Source: Deltaproteobacteria bacterium (lineage in GTDB: Bacteria; Myxococcota; Myxococcia; Myxococcales; SZAS-1). Taken from it: a stretch of DNA of 64,000 nt. The stretch is taken from positions 1 to 64,000 of the forward strand of contig JAFEBB010000021.1 in assembly GCA_018266075.1 (NCBI GenBank), written 5' to 3'. Numbering within the stretch: position 1 is the stretch's first letter; each line of letters starts with the position of its first letter. This document shows positions 7,786 to 16,664 of the stretch, piece after piece. Below the pieces are notes generated by a model that was given only the letters and a program-made list of their open reading frames with translations, was not told the origin of the DNA and made no database searches. Position numbers and translations under genes: made by a program.

Positions 7786-9000
7786 ATGCACGCGCTCGCG
7801 CTCCTCGTCCTGCTCGCCGCACCGAACGTCGAACCCGCCACGCCAGCGGTGACCGTCGAGAATGTGTCGGCCATCACCGCGCTGATCGCGCCGCCGGCCG
7901 ACGAGGTGCGCTACGCGTCGATCGGTTGGCGCCGCACGCTCTGGGAGGCGGCCAAGGAAGCGCAGAAGGCCGACAAGCCGATCCTGCTCTGGGCGATGAA
8001 CGGACATCCGCTCGGGTGCGTTTGAAACAACGGCATCATCACCAGACGGTCCGTCTGGAACGACAGCGCGCTGGTGGAGCTCTCCAAGGCCTTCGTCCCG
8101 GCCGCGGACGACATGACGCATTTGGAGACCTACGGCGCCGACGCCGACTTCTTCCTGCGCTTCTCCGAGGACGGCCACTACGGCCACGGCAAGGGTCCGT
8201 ACGGCACGCGCCAGGGGACGTACCTGGTCACGCCGAGCGGCAAGCTGCTCGCGAGCACCAACGAGCTGAATCCCGCACTGATCGCCGAGCTGATGAAGGA
8301 AGCGCTGGCCGACTACGCGAAGCTGCCGAAGGAGCAGCGGCTGCTGTCGGCGAAGGAGCTGAGGAACTGGGGCACGCCGCAGCGGAGCGACGACGGCCAG
8401 TATCCCGAAGGCGGCCTCGTGCTCCGCGAGTACTCCCGCGACCTGCCCGCCAAGGGCGAAGATCCCAGCGCGACCAGCCAGAACTGGAACATGGACTTCG
8501 CCTGGTTCACGCCGAGTGAAGCCAAGGCGCTGGTGCCCGCGCATCCCGAGCCGGGCAAGCGGGTGGCGTGGCCGCAGCCGCAAGCGCAGCGGCTGGTGCG
8601 CTTCCACTTCGTCGATTCGGTGAACGGGCTGCGCTACGGGCAGAAGCCGCTCTTCGAGGCGAGCGACGTGAAGAAGGCAGAGATCGCGTCGATCGTGGAG
8701 CGCGTCGACGGTGCGCGCGTGACGCTGCGCCTCGAGGGCCAGACGCGCGCCGAGAGCAACAAGCCGCGCAACCGCTGGGTGGAGACGCGCGTCGCCGGCC
8801 GCGCCGTCTGGGACAGCGCGCAGAAGCGCTTCACGTCGTTCGACCTCGTGGCCGTGGGCACGCGCTGGGGCGGAACGGGCGAGGGCCGGAGCTACGACCG
8901 CGCCGAAGAGAAGGCGCCCAAGCCGATTGGCTTCAGCTTCTCGCTCGCCAACGACACCGAGCGCGTCCCCCCGCTGTACGTGTACGGCTACGGGTGGTGA
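7786..9000 (+). CDS. Putative exported selenoprotein with Cys-x-Sec motif (TGA at 8023-8025 read as Sec)
   Basis: ATG at 7786 is preceded by GGAGG six bases upstream and encodes a signal peptide (MHALALLVLLAAP). The frame meets TGA at codon 80 and then continues without another stop for 324 codons to 9000, with the same codon bias. The residues around it read HPLGC-V-(TGA)-NNG, so the TGA is one residue after a Cys, a typical redox position. The preceding AQKADKPILLWAMNG looks like the strand before a thioredoxin-type active site. A stem-loop like a bacterial SECIS starts 16 bases after the TGA. Read through, the product has 404 residues. The segment after about residue 100 has no family I can name. 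The alternative is a nonsense-mutated gene or a sequence error. Confidence 0.72.
8042..8058 (+). promoter_or_regulatory. Candidate bacterial SECIS stem-loop
   Basis: CCAGAC (8042-8047) pairs perfectly with GTCTGG (8053-8058) around the loop GGTCC. The GGU at the loop start lies 22 bases after TGA. In E. coli fdhF the SelB-binding loop is GGUCU about 18 bases after UGA, so sequence and spacing are both close. Folding and SelB binding are inferred, not shown. Confidence 0.65.
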
Positions 9001-9491
9001 GCAGGCTGCGCCGGCTCGACCTCGGCCATGCCCACGATGGTGTGGCCGTTGAGGAAGATCACGGGAAACCGCTCTTCGTTTTCGCCCGCGTGGCCGCGCG
9101 GCCGAAGGAAGGCGTCCTCGAGCCGCAGGTAGCCCTGGTGGTGCAGCACGAAGTCGGACACCCGCACGCCGGGCAGCATCTTCAGTCGCCCGGTGACCAC
9201 GACCTGATCCGTGAGGATCCACACCTGGTGCGCGGTCACTTCGTCGCGCGTCGCGACGGCTTCGGTCTCCGGCGGGACGATCGCGGTGATGGCGCGCGTC
9301 TGCAGCGCGAAGAACGGCAGCGCGTGCTCGCCTTGTCCGAGCTTGGCGTCGGTGAGGGTGATGAACGGCCCCGCGTGATCCAGGTGATCGAGGAGCCGCG
9401 CCCGCGGTGGCAGATGCGCGCTCCCCTTGAGCCAGCCGGGTGAAGCGAGGATTCGGAGCGGCACTTCGCGCTGCTCGGGTTTGTAGGTCAT
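8988..9491 (-). CDS. Hypothetical protein (167 aa)
   Basis: I placed the start at ATG 9491 because GGAGGTG lies just upstream; a longer frame to 9560 has no such support. The protein is soluble, with no signal peptide. It has a beta-rich look: RILASPGWLKGSAHLP, FITLTDAKLGQGEHALPFF, AHQVWILTDQVVVTGRLKM and FPVIFLNGHTIVGMAEV. I do not recognise the family. Its last 13 bases overlap the end of the convergent selenoprotein gene. Confidence 0.65.
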   Translation of the reverse strand: MTYKPEQREVPLRILASPGWLKGSAHLPPRARLLDHLDHAGPFITLTDAKLGQGEHALPFFALQTRAITAIVPPETEAVATRDEVTAHQVWILTDQVVVTGRLKMLPGVRVSDFVLHHQGYLRLEDAFLRPRGHAGENEERFPVIFLNGHTIVGMAEVEPAQPAHHP

Positions 9492-9634
9492 GGTCACCTC
9501 CGCGCCATGACCTGTGCAGCCCGCGTGCCTCTCGACGGCGCGCGCACTTGCGCCGGCCACGCGCGCAGAATCCGCGCGCGCGATGGAACGACGCAGAATT
9601 GGCGTGGGGACCGGCCGCTGCCGTCAGCGTCGAA

Positions 9635-10108
9635 TCAGGGGCTGGCCAGATCCGGCAGGTTCGGATCGGTGCAGTACAGCGCGTTCGGCGAGTCGCCGAA
9701 GAACTCGCGGCACGTGGCCGGGTCCGTGGAGCAGAGGTTCTGCAGGAACGTCTGATCGAACGCGAGCTGCGTGCACTTCAAGCCCTTGGCGGGATCGCCG
9801 CAGTCGTCGTCGCTGAGGCAGTCCGTCGAGCACTCGCCGTGCGCGTTTCCGTCGGTCTCCTGCGCGCTGTAGTCCTTGCCCGCCTGGCGAATGCAGACCA
9901 GGTCCTCGCAGTCCGGATCGCCGTTGGACAGAAAGTCGAAGGCGCTGTTCTTCACCGCGTCATCGCCCGACTTGATGAACTCGATGCCGCCGCCGTCGGG
10001 GAACGCAGGCCGCGTGAGGCGGCACGTGTTGCCGTAGTCGACCGGCGGGTTGCAGCCCCAGATTCCAAGGCCACAAACGACCATCCCCAGCAGGCTCGCG
10101 CGCTTCAT
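9635..10108 (-). CDS. cglC: CglC/GltK-like gliding-motility lipoprotein
   Basis: A 157-residue Cys-rich lipoprotein. The signal (MKRASLLGMVVCGLGIWGC) ends in a lipobox-type Cys. The motifs DPDCEDLVCIRQAG, GECSTDC, KCTQLAFDQTFLQ and DPATCREFFGDS match my memory of the Myxococcus CglC/GltK protein, an outer-membrane lipoprotein of the A-motility (Glt) complex. The neighbourhood supports this, since the divergent genes are Glt-like barrels and a TPR protein. The ATG at 10108 is chosen for the compact signal peptide; ATG at 10120 is also possible. Assignment is by recall, not alignment. Confidence 0.6.
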   Translation of the reverse strand: MKRASLLGMVVCGLGIWGCNPPVDYGNTCRLTRPAFPDGGGIEFIKSGDDAVKNSAFDFLSNGDPDCEDLVCIRQAGKDYSAQETDGNAHGECSTDCLSDDDCGDPAKGLKCTQLAFDQTFLQNLCSTDPATCREFFGDSPNALYCTDPNLPDLASP

Positions 10109-10376
10109 CGTTGCCGTCATCGCCAGGTTCCCGGGAGCAAGGGCCGTGGACGCTAGCACCCACACGGGATGCCCTCAAGCGTCCGTGAAGTGGGGATGTT
10201 TCCTACAGTGTGCGTATGTCACACGAGGTTTGCCCCATCCGGATTCCGTGGTCTAGAGTGCCGCGTTCCATGGAGCAGTGCTTGCGTGGATCGGCCGAAC
10301 TTCGCGAGCGAAATCAGAGCGCGAAGGGGGGCTGCTCGCTGGCGCAGCTGGCAACTTTGAGGAGCTCGTCCCCCGA

Positions 10377-11258
10377 ATGCACCTTCGATCCTCAACTGTG
10401 ACGAGGTGGGCCGCGCTGACGCTGGCGCTCGCTCTGCTTCCCGCGCGCGCACACGCGCAAAACTCCGGCGACCTCGGCCTCGACCTGAGCGGCGACAACG
10501 GCAAGAAGGACTCGCCGCCGCCGGTGAAGCCCGCCGCCGACAACCCGCCTGATCTCTCGACGCCGGGCGACACCGCGTCGAGCACGCCGGCCAAGAAGAG
10601 CGACATCGACGTGGGCGAGCACGACGTCTCGCTCGAAGACCGCGTGAAGAGCGTGCAGAAGAAGGGGTTCTACAAGAAGAACCACTTCGAGCTCGCGCCG
10701 CACGTGGGGGTGAGCATCAACGACGCCCTCTTCACCAAGTACAACCTCGGCGGCGCGGCCATCTTCCACTTCTCGGACAACCTCGCCCTGGGCGGCCGCT
10801 TCGACTACATGATCGTGCAGACGACGGAGAACGTGAGCACGGCCAAGCGCGAGCTGCAGAGCAAGCTCCCGGTGTCCAAGCCCAAGTACGGCGGCGCCGC
10901 CGACTTCTACTGGACGCCCGTCTACGGCAAGGCCAGCCTCTTCAACTCCATCATCCACTTCGACCTGTTCGCCATCGCGGGCGCGGGCGTGGTGGTGAGC
11001 CAGACCTCGTCGTTCTCCGGCACCGACCCCACCGGCACGCTCTCGGCCGACCCGCTGCTCAACCAGGGCCCGCACCCGGCCTTCGACATCGGCCTGGGGC
11101 AGCGCTACGCGCTCAACGAGGTGGTGGCCTTCGAGTGGAGCCTGCTCGAGACCATCTACACCGACACCCCGGGCGGGAGCGGCAGCTCGCAGGTGCAGCG
11201 CATCATGAGCCTGAACGCAGGCTTCTCCTTCTTCCTGCCGCCGGTGCGGAGCGAGTAA
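10377..11258 (+). CDS. gltB: Outer-membrane beta-barrel motility protein, GltB-like
   Basis: A 293-residue exported protein. ATG 10377 gives a signal peptide (LTLALALLPARAHAQ), with GAGGAG upstream at a slightly long distance. After a Lys/Pro-rich linker, residues about 95-293 alternate hydrophobic and polar residues as in an outer-membrane barrel, ending in aromatic-rich FSFFLPPV. It is followed after 3 bases by a paralogous barrel and then a TPR protein. That order matches Myxococcus gltB-gltA-gltC, whose products carry the gliding motor across the outer membrane. Which paralogue is GltB and which GltA is inferred from order only. Confidence 0.6.
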   Translation: MHLRSSTVTRWAALTLALALLPARAHAQNSGDLGLDLSGDNGKKDSPPPVKPAADNPPDLSTPGDTASSTPAKKSDIDVGEHDVSLEDRVKSVQKKGFYKKNHFELAPHVGVSINDALFTKYNLGGAAIFHFSDNLALGGRFDYMIVQTTENVSTAKRELQSKLPVSKPKYGGAADFYWTPVYGKASLFNSIIHFDLFAIAGAGVVVSQTSSFSGTDPTGTLSADPLLNQGPHPAFDIGLGQRYALNEVVAFEWSLLETIYTDTPGGSGSSQVQRIMSLNAGFSFFLPPVRSE

Positions 11259-11261
11259 GCC

Positions 11262-12083
11262 ATGACTTCCGCCATGAGAAAGCTCAGCCTGGCCCTGCTC
11301 GCGCTCGCGGTGATCGTGCCTGCGCGCGCCCACGCCGCCGATTCCAAGGACGCAGCTGCCAAGCCCGCCGCCGGTGAGACCGGTGGCGAGGCCTCGGGCG
11401 GCGAAGAAGGCGACAACCAGCAGAAGCAGAACGAGAAGAGCGGCGCCAAGACGCTGGAGGAGCGCATCCGCCCGGTGTCGGGGAGCCTCTTCATCCGCAA
11501 GAGCCGCAGCGAGCTCGAGCCGGTGGTGGGCATCTCCTTCAACGATGCCTTCTTCCAGAAGTACATGTTCGGCCTGCGCTACGCGTACCACGCCACCGAC
11601 AGCTTCTCCGTGGAGCTGGGCGGCGCGTTCGGCATCAGCATGCCCTCCGGCGAGGTGAACACCTGCACTGCCCAGGGCTGCGTCACGCCGACCAAGGATC
11701 AGCTCCAGGGCACGCCGGGCAACGTGGGCCTCATCATCGGCGCCTCGGGAGTCTGGGCGCCGCTGTACGGCAAGATCAACCTGGTGGGCGAGAAGGTGCT
11801 GCACTTCGACACCTTCTTCCTGGGCGGCCTCGACGGCCTCTCCTATGCGGTGCCCTCGGTGGACCCGAGCGTCGCGCCCACGAGCACGTTCACGTTCGGC
11901 GGCCACTTCGGCATCGGCCAGCACTTCGTGATCAACGACTTCACCGCGCTCCGCGTGGAGCTGCGCGACTACCTCTACAGCGGTCAGCGCGCCGTCAACG
12001 GCGTGCTCGAGAGCCACCTCGAGAACCAGTTCATGCTCGATATCGGCGTCTCGTTCTTCTTCCCCCTCCATCCCACGGAATAG
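11262..12083 (+). CDS. gltA: Outer-membrane beta-barrel motility protein, GltA-like
   Basis: A 273-residue protein with a signal peptide (LALLALAVIVPARAHA), an acidic/Gln-rich linker (residues 28-65) and a barrel region (about 75-273) ending FFFPLHP. It resembles the preceding gene: both share F-x-K-x-H/R-F/S-E-L-x-P near the barrel start and a final strand of large aromatics. The gene begins 3 bases after its neighbour stops, so they are one operon. Known GltA and GltB are integral outer-membrane proteins needed for gliding in Myxococcus; identity here is by context and fold. Confidence 0.6.
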   Translation: MTSAMRKLSLALLALAVIVPARAHAADSKDAAAKPAAGETGGEASGGEEGDNQQKQNEKSGAKTLEERIRPVSGSLFIRKSRSELEPVVGISFNDAFFQKYMFGLRYAYHATDSFSVELGGAFGISMPSGEVNTCTAQGCVTPTKDQLQGTPGNVGLIIGASGVWAPLYGKINLVGEKVLHFDTFFLGGLDGLSYAVPSVDPSVAPTSTFTFGGHFGIGQHFVINDFTALRVELRDYLYSGQRAVNGVLESHLENQFMLDIGVSFFFPLHPTE

Positions 12084-12091
12084 GTCGAGCC

Positions 12092-14086
12092 ATGAAGCGC
12101 GCAAGCACACTCGTCCTCGCCCTGGTGACTTTGCTCGGCTTCGCGCCGCGCGCGCACGCCGCCGTGCTGCGCCAGCTCGCGAACCTCGCCTCCAGCCAGA
12201 TGTCGTTCGACGGCTTGGACCTCACCAGCGACGAGAAGCCCAGCAAGGGAAAGAAGGGCAAGAAGACCAAGGCCAAGAAGGGCAAGAAGGGCAAGAACAG
12301 CAAGGAGGAGGAGGAGTCCACGCCTTCCGCCGCGCCGGATCTGGGCAGCTCGCCCGCGCCCACGCCGAGCCCCTCGCCCACCACCTCCGCGCCGTCCACG
12401 CCCACCAAGGCGACGCCGGCGTCCGCGACGCCCATGCCGGATCTCGGGGTGAGTACACCGGCGCCCAAGAAGACCGAGCCCAGCAAGCCCGCGCCGACGA
12501 TGTCCTTCGAAGCCATCGACGTGACCGGCAAGAGCGCCGAGCGCCAGAAGCTCGACGCGGCGGTAAGCCAGTTCAAGGCCCAGAAGTACGACGACGCCGC
12601 GCTCGCGCTCGAGGAGATCATCAAGGATCCCAAGAACGCGGAGCTGGTGCCCGAGGCGCGCTACCTGCTCGCCAAGACGCTCTATCGCATGGGCCTGTAC
12701 CACTCGGCCCTCGCGCAATTCAATCTGGTGCTGGCGACCGGCCCGCAGAGCAAGTTCTTCAAGACCTCGCTCGAGTGGCTCTTCTACATCGCCCACAAGA
12801 CGGTGAACGAGGAGATCGTCCTCGACACGGTGGCCAAGTACGCGAACTACGAGTTCCCGCCCAAGTTCCAGAGCGAGTTCCACTACCTCCTCGCCAAGTA
12901 CCACTTCGAGCGCGGCAAGGCGCTGCTCGAGGCCGGCCGTCAGCAGGAAGGGCAGAACGAGCTGGATCAGTCGAACCGGCTGGTGCTGGCCTTCAACAAG
13001 AGCGACCCGTTCTACGGCAAGGCCAAGTACATCGAGGGCCTCATCCAGTTCGACCTCGGCAAGGAGCCGGTGGCGCTGGAGGCGTTCAAGGAAGTGGTCC
13101 GCGCCAACAACCCGAAGTCTGGCCAGCCGTACGACGAGAAGCTCCGCGAGCTGGGCTTCATGCAGCTCGCGCGCACGCACTACGGCAACAAGCAGAACCG
13201 CTACGCCATCTACTACTTCGAGAAGATCCCCGCCGGCTCGGATCAGTGGCTGGAGAGCTTGTTCGAGGCGAGCTGGGCGCACTTCCGCATCGGCCAGTAC
13301 GAGAAGGCGCTGGGCAACATGATCACCTTGCAGGCGCCGTTCTTCCGCGACGAGTACTTCCCCGAGGCGCTCATCCTCAAGGCGGTCATCTACTACGAGA
13401 ACTGCCGCTACAAGGAGTCGCGCGCGATCCTCGACGACTTCGAGAAGATCTACGGCCCGGTGCACGACCAGCTCGACAAGATCACCAAGGACGGCGAGGC
13501 CAGCAACGCCGACGCCCAGCACTACTTCGACATCCTCGAGGACATCGAGAAGAAGATGTCGGACGGCACCAACAATGACGTCGTCCTCGGCCGGGTGCTC
13601 AAGCTGGCGCTCACCGACCGCGATCTCAAGAGCACCAACGACTCCATCCTCGAGACCGAGCACGAGATGGACAGCCTCTCCAAGCAGAAGGACGTCTTCA
13701 AGTTCAGCGACCTGTCCAAGGAGCTCGGCGACGGCCTGAAGAAGGAGCGCCAGCAGCTCATCCAGCGCGCCGGCCTCATCGCCAAGGCCAAGCTGCAGCA
13801 CGAGCTGCAGTACCTCAAGGAGCTCCTCAGCCAGGGCCTGCGCATCCAGTTCGAGACCACGACCAAGGAGAAGGAGCTCATCGAGTCGTCGCTCACGGGC
13901 GGCGGCAAGAAGGAGGGCCTGAGCACGGTCCAGGACAAGCGACGCATCGCCGACGAGGAAGAGATGTGGCCCTACGAGGGCGAGTACTGGCGCGACGAGC
14001 TGGGCACGTACGAGTACACGCTCACCAAGAGCTGCAAGGACTTCCTCACCAGCAAGACCGCCGACTCCGGCAGCGGCGCCAACTGA
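12092..14086 (+). CDS. gltC: Periplasmic TPR motility protein, GltC-like
   Basis: A 664-residue protein with a signal peptide (1-23) and a Lys-rich low-complexity stretch (about 50-72, KGKKGKKTKAKKGKKGK). A Pro/Ser/Thr linker is followed by helical TPR-type repeats (about 145-480), such as ARYLLAKTLYRMGLYHSALAQF and ASWAHFRIGQYEKALGNM. A coiled-coil section (about 500-600) precedes the C-terminus. It starts 8 bases after the second barrel gene. In Myxococcus GltC is the periplasmic TPR partner of GltA/GltB, which fits. The Lys tract may bind cell wall or a partner; that is inference. Confidence 0.65.
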   Translation: MKRASTLVLALVTLLGFAPRAHAAVLRQLANLASSQMSFDGLDLTSDEKPSKGKKGKKTKAKKGKKGKNSKEEEESTPSAAPDLGSSPAPTPSPSPTTSAPSTPTKATPASATPMPDLGVSTPAPKKTEPSKPAPTMSFEAIDVTGKSAERQKLDAAVSQFKAQKYDDAALALEEIIKDPKNAELVPEARYLLAKTLYRMGLYHSALAQFNLVLATGPQSKFFKTSLEWLFYIAHKTVNEEIVLDTVAKYANYEFPPKFQSEFHYLLAKYHFERGKALLEAGRQQEGQNELDQSNRLVLAFNKSDPFYGKAKYIEGLIQFDLGKEPVALEAFKEVVRANNPKSGQPYDEKLRELGFMQLARTHYGNKQNRYAIYYFEKIPAGSDQWLESLFEASWAHFRIGQYEKALGNMITLQAPFFRDEYFPEALILKAVIYYENCRYKESRAILDDFEKIYGPVHDQLDKITKDGEASNADAQHYFDILEDIEKKMSDGTNNDVVLGRVLKLALTDRDLKSTNDSILETEHEMDSLSKQKDVFKFSDLSKELGDGLKKERQQLIQRAGLIAKAKLQHELQYLKELLSQGLRIQFETTTKEKELIESSLTGGGKKEGLSTVQDKRRIADEEEMWPYEGEYWRDELGTYEYTLTKSCKDFLTSKTADSGSGAN

Positions 14087-14166
14087 GCGCCGCGGTTGCT
14101 GCTGATCCAGAGCGCCGTGCCGTCACCGGCGCGGCGCTCGATCGTTTCTTCTCTGAATCCCGCGCT

Positions 14167-14195
14167 TTGACACCCATGATGCCAGGTGTCATAAA
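14167..14195 (+). promoter_or_regulatory. Sigma-70-like promoter with overlapping 7-bp dyad
   Basis: TTGACA (14167-14172) and CATAAA (14190-14195) are 17 bases apart. Across the spacer lies a perfect inverted repeat TGACACC (14168-14174) and GGTGTCA (14185-14191) with a 10-base gap, so a dimeric regulator bound there would block or shape the promoter. Transcription would begin about 14203, leaving a leader of only about 14 bases before ATG 14217. Confidence 0.55.
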
Positions 14196-14216
14196 CGTGG
14201 GCTGGAACCGCGACTC

Positions 14217-16571
14217 ATGCCTGAACCGACACCCCTGAGCCCGGCCGAGCTCGCACAGCTCGAGCACGCCTTCGCCACCGATCCCAACTCGGACGCCTAC
14301 CGGCCGCTGGCCGAGGCCTATCTCAAGATGGGCCGGTTCATGGAGGCGATGGTCGTCTGCAAGAAGGGCGTGAAGGCCCATCCCGACAAGCCGGATCCGC
14401 GGGTGCTCCTGGCGAGCGTCTACGCGGCGCAGAACAAGGACCGCAAGGCCATCGACGAGCTGGAGGGCGCCCTGCAGACGGCTCCCAGCGACCCGAACGC
14501 GCTGCGCATGGCCGCGGGCCTGCTGCTCAAGGCCGGCGACAACGACAAGGGCAAGGACTACGCCCTTCGCGCCTACAAGGCCAACAAGGGCGACGCGGAG
14601 ACGAAAGAGCTCCTCGAGAAGTGGAAGATCGACGTGCCCGTGGAGGCCCCGCCGCCCGCGCCCGCGCCGCCCCAGGCGGTGATGACCGCGCCCGACGCGC
14701 CCGTGCTCATGAGCGCGGTGCAGGCCAACGGCGCGTCGCCCACGCCGACGGATCCCATGCAGGCCGTGTCGCAGCAGGCGGCCCAGGCCTATTCGCAGGG
14801 GAAAGTGCAGGTTCAGCCCCAGTACGCCCAGGCGCCTCAGAACGGCACCGCGCGCGCGCCGCAGGGCCTGCCGCCCGGGTTTGGGCAGCCGGCGCAGCCC
14901 GTTCGTCGGGCGCCGAGTGGCGCGCGCCCGCGTCCGGCGGCGCCGCAGCGGCCGCAGATTGACCTCTCGCAGTTCGAGGAGTCGGAGCCGTCGATCCGCA
15001 CGAAGGGTGGCTCGGGCGGCGTGGTGACGCTGGGCTTCGCGGCCCTCGCGGTGGTCGCGCTGGTCGGCTACTACTTCTACTCATCGCACGTGAAGAAGGT
15101 GAAGGCGGAGCTCGCCAGCGCCCTCCACGACGCGGCCGAAGAGCTCGATCACGACTCCTACGCCTCGTACAAGAAGGCCTGCGAGGACGCCGAGCGCGCG
15201 CTCAAGCTCGATCCCGATTCGCCCGCGGCGCACGCCTACCTCGCGTACGCGTACAGCATCCGCTGGGGCGAGCACGGTGAAGGCGAGTCGGCGCGCAGCC
15301 AGGCGCAGGACCACTTGGAGAAGGGCCGCAAGCTCAAGGCCGACAGCCAGCACCTGATCGCGGCCGAGGCGCTCTACCAGTTCTTCGACAAGAACGCGGC
15401 CAAGGCCGAGGGCGATCTCGAGAAGCAAGTCGGCGACCTGGAGACGAAGAACCGTGCGTCGGCGCTCGTGTACCAGACGCTGGGCATCATCGAGATGCGC
15501 AACGGCGACCTGGAGAAGGCCGGCACGCACCTCAAGAAGGCGCTCGACCTCGCCGGCGGCGTTCCGCGTACGCACGCGGCGCTCGGCGATCTCTACCGCC
15601 GCCAGGGTCAAGAGATCCTCGCCTGGACGTACTACGACAACGCGCTCCGCTACGAGAAGGACCACGCGGACGCGGTGCTCGGAAAGTCGCTGCTGGTGCT
15701 CGAGGCGCAGAACCCGAACTACAAGATCGCCGAAGACCTCATCAAGCGCGTGCGCGACGCCGATCCGCCGCCTTCGCCCCGCCAGCTCGCCATGGGCTAC
15801 GAGCTCGACGGCATGCGTCTGAACCAGACCGGCAACGCCAAGGAAGGCCTGGTGCAGGAGCAGAAGGCCCTGGCGCTGGATCCGAACAACCCCGAGATCC
15901 ACGTGCTCGTCGGCCGTCGCATGCTCAAGGACGGCCAGAACCAGCAGGGCCTCGACGAGATCAAGAAGGCCATCGACCTCGACAAGAACCGGGCGACCTT
16001 CTACGTGGAGCTCGCGCGCGCCCAGATGTCGATGCCGAACGGCGCCAAGGATGCGATTGCGAGCCTGCAGAAGGCGCTCAACACGCTGCCGGGCTCGGGC
16101 AAGCTCCTCTCCATGCTGGGCGACGCGTACCAGAAGGCGGGCGACACCAAGAACGCCGCCAGCCAGTACGAGAAGGCCATCAACCTCGATCCCAAGGCCC
16201 AGATGCCCGATGCGCGCCTCGCGCTCGCCGAGCTGGCGCGCAAGGACAAGAACTTCGGCAAGGCCATGGAGCTCTACGAGCGCGCGGCCACGGACTACGG
16301 CAACAACACCATGAAGGTGGCCGAGGTCTACGACGACGAGGCACTGCTGGCCATCGATCGCAACGACCCGAAGGACAAGCAGCTCGAGCTGCTGAAGAAG
16401 TCGAACCAGGCGGATCCCAACTTCGCCAACACGTACATCCAGATGGCGCGCCTCTTGGCCACGGACAAGTCCCAGAAGGCCACCGTGAAGGCCTGCGGCG
16501 AGCAGTACCTCAAGCTCGACCCCAAGGGGCCGTACGCCGAAGAGGCCAAGCGCTGGGCGGCCATCAAGTAG
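14217..16571 (+). CDS. Large TPR protein with one central membrane helix
   Basis: A 784-residue protein. Residues 1-140 hold three or four TPR units (AYRPLAEAYLKMGRFMEAMVV, LLASVYAAQNKDRKAIDELE). A Pro/Gln/Ala-rich linker follows (about 140-255), then a single transmembrane helix (about 265-285, GGVVTLGFAALAVVALVGYY). The remaining about 490 residues are again TPR-like. It can bridge the cytoplasm and periplasm. It follows the Glt-like operon but has its own promoter with a dyad. A role in gliding motility is plausible by position but not shown. I cannot match it to a named Glt/Agl protein. Confidence 0.75.
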   Translation: MPEPTPLSPAELAQLEHAFATDPNSDAYRPLAEAYLKMGRFMEAMVVCKKGVKAHPDKPDPRVLLASVYAAQNKDRKAIDELEGALQTAPSDPNALRMAAGLLLKAGDNDKGKDYALRAYKANKGDAETKELLEKWKIDVPVEAPPPAPAPPQAVMTAPDAPVLMSAVQANGASPTPTDPMQAVSQQAAQAYSQGKVQVQPQYAQAPQNGTARAPQGLPPGFGQPAQPVRRAPSGARPRPAAPQRPQIDLSQFEESEPSIRTKGGSGGVVTLGFAALAVVALVGYYFYSSHVKKVKAELASALHDAAEELDHDSYASYKKACEDAERALKLDPDSPAAHAYLAYAYSIRWGEHGEGESARSQAQDHLEKGRKLKADSQHLIAAEALYQFFDKNAAKAEGDLEKQVGDLETKNRASALVYQTLGIIEMRNGDLEKAGTHLKKALDLAGGVPRTHAALGDLYRRQGQEILAWTYYDNALRYEKDHADAVLGKSLLVLEAQNPNYKIAEDLIKRVRDADPPPSPRQLAMGYELDGMRLNQTGNAKEGLVQEQKALALDPNNPEIHVLVGRRMLKDGQNQQGLDEIKKAIDLDKNRATFYVELARAQMSMPNGAKDAIASLQKALNTLPGSGKLLSMLGDAYQKAGDTKNAASQYEKAINLDPKAQMPDARLALAELARKDKNFGKAMELYERAATDYGNNTMKVAEVYDDEALLAIDRNDPKDKQLELLKKSNQADPNFANTYIQMARLLATDKSQKATVKACGEQYLKLDPKGPYAEEAKRWAAIK

Positions 16572-16664
16572 CCGTTCGCGCAGCTTCTGCCTGCCATTCG
16601 CGCAGCTGATAACGCGTGCCCGCCCGTTGAACTTGGGCGCTCAGGGCGGTATGGGTTGCGCCCG

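Noticed and set aside
7786-8025. A stand-alone 79-residue gene ending at TGA 8023
   Set aside because: The same frame goes on for 324 codons with strong coding bias, and there is no ribosome site for a separate gene starting at 8074.
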